Assembly: GCF_002858745.1 (NCBI RefSeq)
Contig: NZ_PJRO01000014.1
Span: 121,970 to 185,969, forward strand
DNA length: 64,000 nucleotides
From: Mesorhizobium loti
Lineage (GTDB): Bacteria > Pseudomonadota > Alphaproteobacteria > Rhizobiales > Rhizobiaceae
Direction of reading: 5' to 3'
Shown piece after piece: positions 60,960 through 64,000 of the stretch. Under the pieces are notes generated by a model. It worked only from the letters and a program-made list of their open reading frames with translations, had not been told where the DNA came from and did no database searches. The first letter of the stretch is position 1, and the number at the start of each line of letters is the position of its first letter. The position numbers and the translations under genes were made by a program.

Positions 60960-62658
60960 CAAGGAATTCAGCTTGAGCAGCGCCTTTGCAATCCAAGACC
61001 TGAACATCTGGTTCGGCGCCAATACCGGCAACGTCCGCGCCGAGTTCCATGTGGTCAAGAACGTCAATCTGGAACTGGCGCCCGGCGAAAGGCTTGGGCT
61101 GGTCGGAGAATCCGGATCAGGCAAGACCACCACCATTCTGGCCGCGATGGGTTTGTTGCCGGCGAATGCCGAAGTCTCCGGACGCATCCTGCTGGGAGGC
61201 ACAGATATTCTGCATGGCGGCGAGGCCAGCATCGCGCCTCACCGCTGGAAAGACATCGCCATGGTGTTCCAGGGCGCCATGAGTGCCTTCAATCCGGTCA
61301 GGACCATTGGCTGGCAGATCGCCGAAGCCATGCAGATGCATGGCGTCGCGCGTGGCGTCGCCATGACGCGCCGGATCGGCGAACTGCTGGAACTGGTCGG
61401 CATCCCTGCCGACCATGCCGTACGCTTTCCTCACCAATTGTCGGGCGGCATGCGCCAGCGCGCCATGATCGCCATGGCATTGGCATGCGAGCCGAGGGTC
61501 CTGCTTGCCGATGAGCCGACGACAGCGCTGGACGTCATGGTGCAGGACCAGGTGATGAAATTGCTGGTCCGGCTGAGCAAGGAACTGAACCTCGCGCTCG
61601 TCCTCGTCACGCACGACCTCGCTATCGTCGCACAGAGCTGCCACCGCGCGGCAGTGATGCTGAAAGGTGAAGTCGTCGAACAGGGAGACGTCGGCGATCT
61701 CTACCATCGCCCCAAACACGAATACACGCGCAAGCTTTTCGAGGCGACGCCCGATGTGTTCACCACGCCGGAGGCTCCTGTTCGAACCTCTCCAGCCTCA
61801 AAGAAAACGGAGCCCGCCTCGCCTCTGCTCGACGTGCGAAACATCAGCGTGTCTTATCCGCGCGTCCGCAGCTTCCGCGACATGCTGCGTGGCGTCGAGC
61901 CGGAAGCGTCTTCCGCGGTGGAGAATGTTTCGCTGCGCGTCGATCCCGGCGAGATGGTCGCACTCGTCGGACAATCTGGCAGCGGCAAGACAACGACGCT
62001 GCAAGCCATCCTCGGCATGGTCAAGGCGCGCGCCGGCTCCATCCATCTCAACGGGCGCGACGTCACCGGCCTGAGCAGCGGGCAGTGGCGTCCGCTGCGC
62101 CGCCAGGTGCAGATGATCTACCAGGACCCGTACGAATCCCTCGACCTGCGCTACCGCGTGCGCTCGACAGTCGAGGAACCGCTGCGCGTCCACGGTATCG
62201 GCCTCACGGCCAAGGAACGCGACGGCCTGATCTGTGCCGCGCTCGAACGCGTCGGCCTGACCCCTGTCGAACGTTATCTCAACCGCTTCCCACATGAGCT
62301 TTCGGGTGGCCAGCGCCAACGCGTGGCAATCGCCTCCGCAATCGTGCTCAAGCCGGAACTGCTTTTGGCGGACGAGCCAGTTTCCATGCTGGATGTATCG
62401 GTACGTGCTGGCGTGCTCGAACTTCTCGACGAACTGCGCACCGATGCCAGGATGGGCATCCTGATGATCACGCATGACCTTTCAACCGCGGCACATTATG
62501 CGGACCGCATTGCCGTCATGCATCAGGGCAGGATCGTGGAAGAAGGTGCCGCTGCAGCTGTTGTCCGCTCGCCGAAGGCGGATTACACGCGAGCGCTGCT
62601 CGCCAGCATTCCCCACCCAGACCCGAACCGCTCGACTTTGGCAGACTTATCGACCTGA
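60949..62658 (+). CDS. Fused dipeptide ABC transporter ATPase (DppD-DppF)
   Basis: A 569-residue protein with two complete ATPases in one chain. First half: GESGSGKTT near residue 55, LSGGMRQRAMIAMAL, LLADEPTTALDV. Second half, from about residue 290: GQSGSGKTT, IYQDPYESLDLRYRV, LSGGQRQRVAIASAI, LLADEPVSMLDV. It pairs with the DppB/DppC-like permeases. ATG at 60949 overlaps the DppC stop; a TTG at 60973 with AAGGA 7 bases upstream is an alternative. Its stop overlaps the convergent GntR gene by 12 bp. Confidence 0.9.
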   Translation: MLSDKEFSLSSAFAIQDLNIWFGANTGNVRAEFHVVKNVNLELAPGERLGLVGESGSGKTTTILAAMGLLPANAEVSGRILLGGTDILHGGEASIAPHRWKDIAMVFQGAMSAFNPVRTIGWQIAEAMQMHGVARGVAMTRRIGELLELVGIPADHAVRFPHQLSGGMRQRAMIAMALACEPRVLLADEPTTALDVMVQDQVMKLLVRLSKELNLALVLVTHDLAIVAQSCHRAAVMLKGEVVEQGDVGDLYHRPKHEYTRKLFEATPDVFTTPEAPVRTSPASKKTEPASPLLDVRNISVSYPRVRSFRDMLRGVEPEASSAVENVSLRVDPGEMVALVGQSGSGKTTTLQAILGMVKARAGSIHLNGRDVTGLSSGQWRPLRRQVQMIYQDPYESLDLRYRVRSTVEEPLRVHGIGLTAKERDGLICAALERVGLTPVERYLNRFPHELSGGQRQRVAIASAIVLKPELLLADEPVSMLDVSVRAGVLELLDELRTDARMGILMITHDLSTAAHYADRIAVMHQGRIVEEGAAAAVVRSPKADYTRALLASIPHPDPNRSTLADLST

Positions 62659-63513
62659 GCGGCCGGTCGCCTTTTTCACCGGAGCTGCAGACTTGCCGGC
62701 ATGGAGCGGCAGCACGACCCACTGCTTCATATCGGTCGGCTGCAGGAGATGCCGGCTTCCTGAACCAGACGTGTAGAACACGAAATCCGAGGCCTTGTAG
62801 GTCTGCTGATAGCAGTCGAACGCCTTGCCGTCGGCGGTGAAGGAAACGCCCCGGATACGCACTATCTGATCGCGCGGTCCGAGATCCAGTGCGTCGCGTT
62901 CCGCGGCGGTCGGCTTGTCCACTTCCAGCGATTGTTCGGCGTAGTCGTCGCGCAGTCCGTAACGCTCGGCAAGCAGCGTGTAGAGCGAGTCGCCTGCCTG
63001 GAGATCACTCTCGTTGATGGCCGGGACAAGGCTGAGCGGCAGCACCGCCTGTTCCAGGATCGCCGGCGTTGTCCGGAGGCTGCGTCGCCGCACGATCTCC
63101 CACACGGGCTGGCCGATCTCGATCGACAGCGCCTTGGCGATTTCCGGCCCCGGCAAGCCGATGTTGATGGCGAGCACTTCCGTGGCGAGTTCCGGCCCAC
63201 CGGATGGGGAAAGCGTTTCCAGCAGACGCCCTGTTCTGCTCGGTTCGCTTACGATGCGATCCTTGGCGACGAAGGTGCCAATCCCCTGGTGGCGGTGGAT
63301 CTTGCCGGCGTGTTCCAGCTTGTCCAGGGCATGCCGCACTGAAATCAGGCTGACACCTGTCAGCCTGGCGAGCTCGGTCGAACTCGGCAGCTTGTCACCG
63401 CCGGTCAGATTGTTCTTGGCGATGAAATCGAGGATCCAGTCATAGACGTGCAGGTAGCGGAGTTTCCGCTCCTCGCTCTCCTGGGATGCGATCTGTCTTT
63501 GCCTTTGAGCCAA
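62647..63513 (-). CDS. GntR/HutC-family transcriptional regulator
   Basis: A 288-residue GntR protein: HTH at about residues 20-90 (SSTELARLTGVSLISVRHALDKLE), then a UTRA/HutC-type ligand domain (ILEQAVLPLSL, DSLYTLLAERYG). The start TTG at 63513 has GAGG 8 bases upstream; another TTG at 63582 lacks a site. The 22-bp dyads in the two neighbouring promoters are likely its operators, and a related GTATG/CATAC dyad lies just before this gene. It probably represses the peptide/amino-sugar set. Confidence 0.85.
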   Translation of the reverse strand: MAQRQRQIASQESEERKLRYLHVYDWILDFIAKNNLTGGDKLPSSTELARLTGVSLISVRHALDKLEHAGKIHRHQGIGTFVAKDRIVSEPSRTGRLLETLSPSGGPELATEVLAINIGLPGPEIAKALSIEIGQPVWEIVRRRSLRTTPAILEQAVLPLSLVPAINESDLQAGDSLYTLLAERYGLRDDYAEQSLEVDKPTAAERDALDLGPRDQIVRIRGVSFTADGKAFDCYQQTYKASDFVFYTSGSGSRHLLQPTDMKQWVVLPLHAGKSAAPVKKATGRSGR

Positions 63514-63806
63514 AGCCGCTACCTCGGCATGTTGGTGGACAAATTGGTGTCTGCTCCCGGCTGAGCAACAGCCTTCGGTCAACAGTGTATGGCTGTCATA
63601 CTGAGAACGACAAGCTGATACTAGCAGCTATTGTCGAAATGCAAAACTTCCTGACAAGCAGATGCTCCGGCACAACCTCAGGGAGTTCACGTTCGATCAA
63701 GACAAAGTTCACGGACGGGCAAGCAACAATCAATCGATGCACACCGCATCGCATCCGGTGTGCATCGAAAAGATCATCGATCAACTCGGCTGTAATTTTG
63801 TCAAGC

Positions 63807-64000
63807 TCACGCCCTTTCGAGTGCGATGGCGATGCCTTGGCCGACGCCGATGCACATGGTGGCGAGCGCGAGACGGGCGTTGCGTTCCCTCAGTTCCAGC
63901 GCAGCCGTGCCGGTGATGCGGGCGCCACTCATGCCGAGCGGATGGCCGAGCGCGATGGCGCCGCCATTCGGGTTGATGTGTGAAGCGTCTTCGGCAAGGC
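63807..64000 (-). CDS. pcaF: Thiolase, probable beta-ketoadipyl-CoA thiolase (C-terminal part)
   Basis: Only the last 64 codons are in the window; the gene runs off the right edge. NPNGGAIALGHPLGMSGARI carries the catalytic histidine, and TMCIGVGQGIAIALERA ends the protein with the thiolase active-site cysteine motif. MCIGVGQGIA is typical of PcaF-type thiolases. It may belong to an unrelated operon to the right. Confidence 0.75.
   Translation of the reverse strand, partial: LAEDASHINPNGGAIALGHPLGMSGARITGTAALELRERNARLALATMCIGVGQGIAIALERA

Noticed and set aside
1..64000. CRISPR arrays, tRNA or rRNA genes, insertion sequences
   Set aside because: No regularly spaced direct repeats, no cloverleaf-like sequence and no transposase or integrase motif was seen.

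Overview
The window looks like chromosome of a high-GC alphaproteobacterium of the Rhizobiales, most likely Mesorhizobium or a close relative. The reasons are the phnW-phnA-phnY phosphonate operon of rhizobial type, an AapJQMP-type amino acid importer, very dense overlapping operons, and a palindromic intergenic repeat. This is inference from gene content; there is no rRNA, tRNA, phage, IS or CRISPR in the window. Nearly everything is nutrient uptake and catabolism: six ABC importers, each next to its own enzymes and regulator.

Layout. (1) 1-7929: an aminoethylphosphonate operon (class III aminotransferase-fold lyase, phnY, phnA, phnW), an 88-bp inverted repeat, a Na/Pi cotransporter and a phosphonate-type LysR regulator. 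(2) 7937-20733: an operon of eleven overlapping or nearly abutting genes with a divergent LysR regulator. It encodes a branched-chain-type ABC importer, an amidase with an AtzG-like small partner, methylaspartate ammonia-lyase, a family III CoA-transferase, a CitE-like lyase and a class I fumarase/mesaconase. Together they read as uptake and complete degradation of 3-methylaspartate, or an amide of it, to acetyl-CoA and pyruvate. (3) 20767-27427: a peptide/opine-type ABC importer with an M20 deacylase. (4) 27970-36938: an iron/organophosphate-type ABC importer preceded by a near-consensus sigma-54 promoter, followed upstream by an NtrC-type regulator, a histidine kinase and a second solute-binding protein, a PgtABC-like sensing module. 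(5) 37173-46050: AapJQMP-type importer, IclR regulator, DapA-family lyase, class I aminotransferase and a ProC-like reductase; a 15-bp motif occurs in both divergent promoter regions. (6) 46175-49379: AbrB-type membrane protein, a small unknown protein and a Tat-exported multicopper oxidase. (7) 49479-63513: a GntR-linked regulon with DapA-like lyase, NagB, FGGY kinase, class III aminotransferase, serine hydrolase, M17 aminopeptidase and a Dpp-type importer with a fused double ATPase; two matching 22-bp operators lie in its promoters. (8) 63807-64000: the end of a thiolase gene.

The main candidates for undescribed biology are the methylaspartate/mesaconate operon with its amidase-AtzG pair, the solute-binding-protein-gated two-component control of the sigma-54 transporter, the DapA/aminotransferase/ProC cluster, and the amino-sugar/peptide regulon. 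All functions come from reading motifs and context; no database search was possible.
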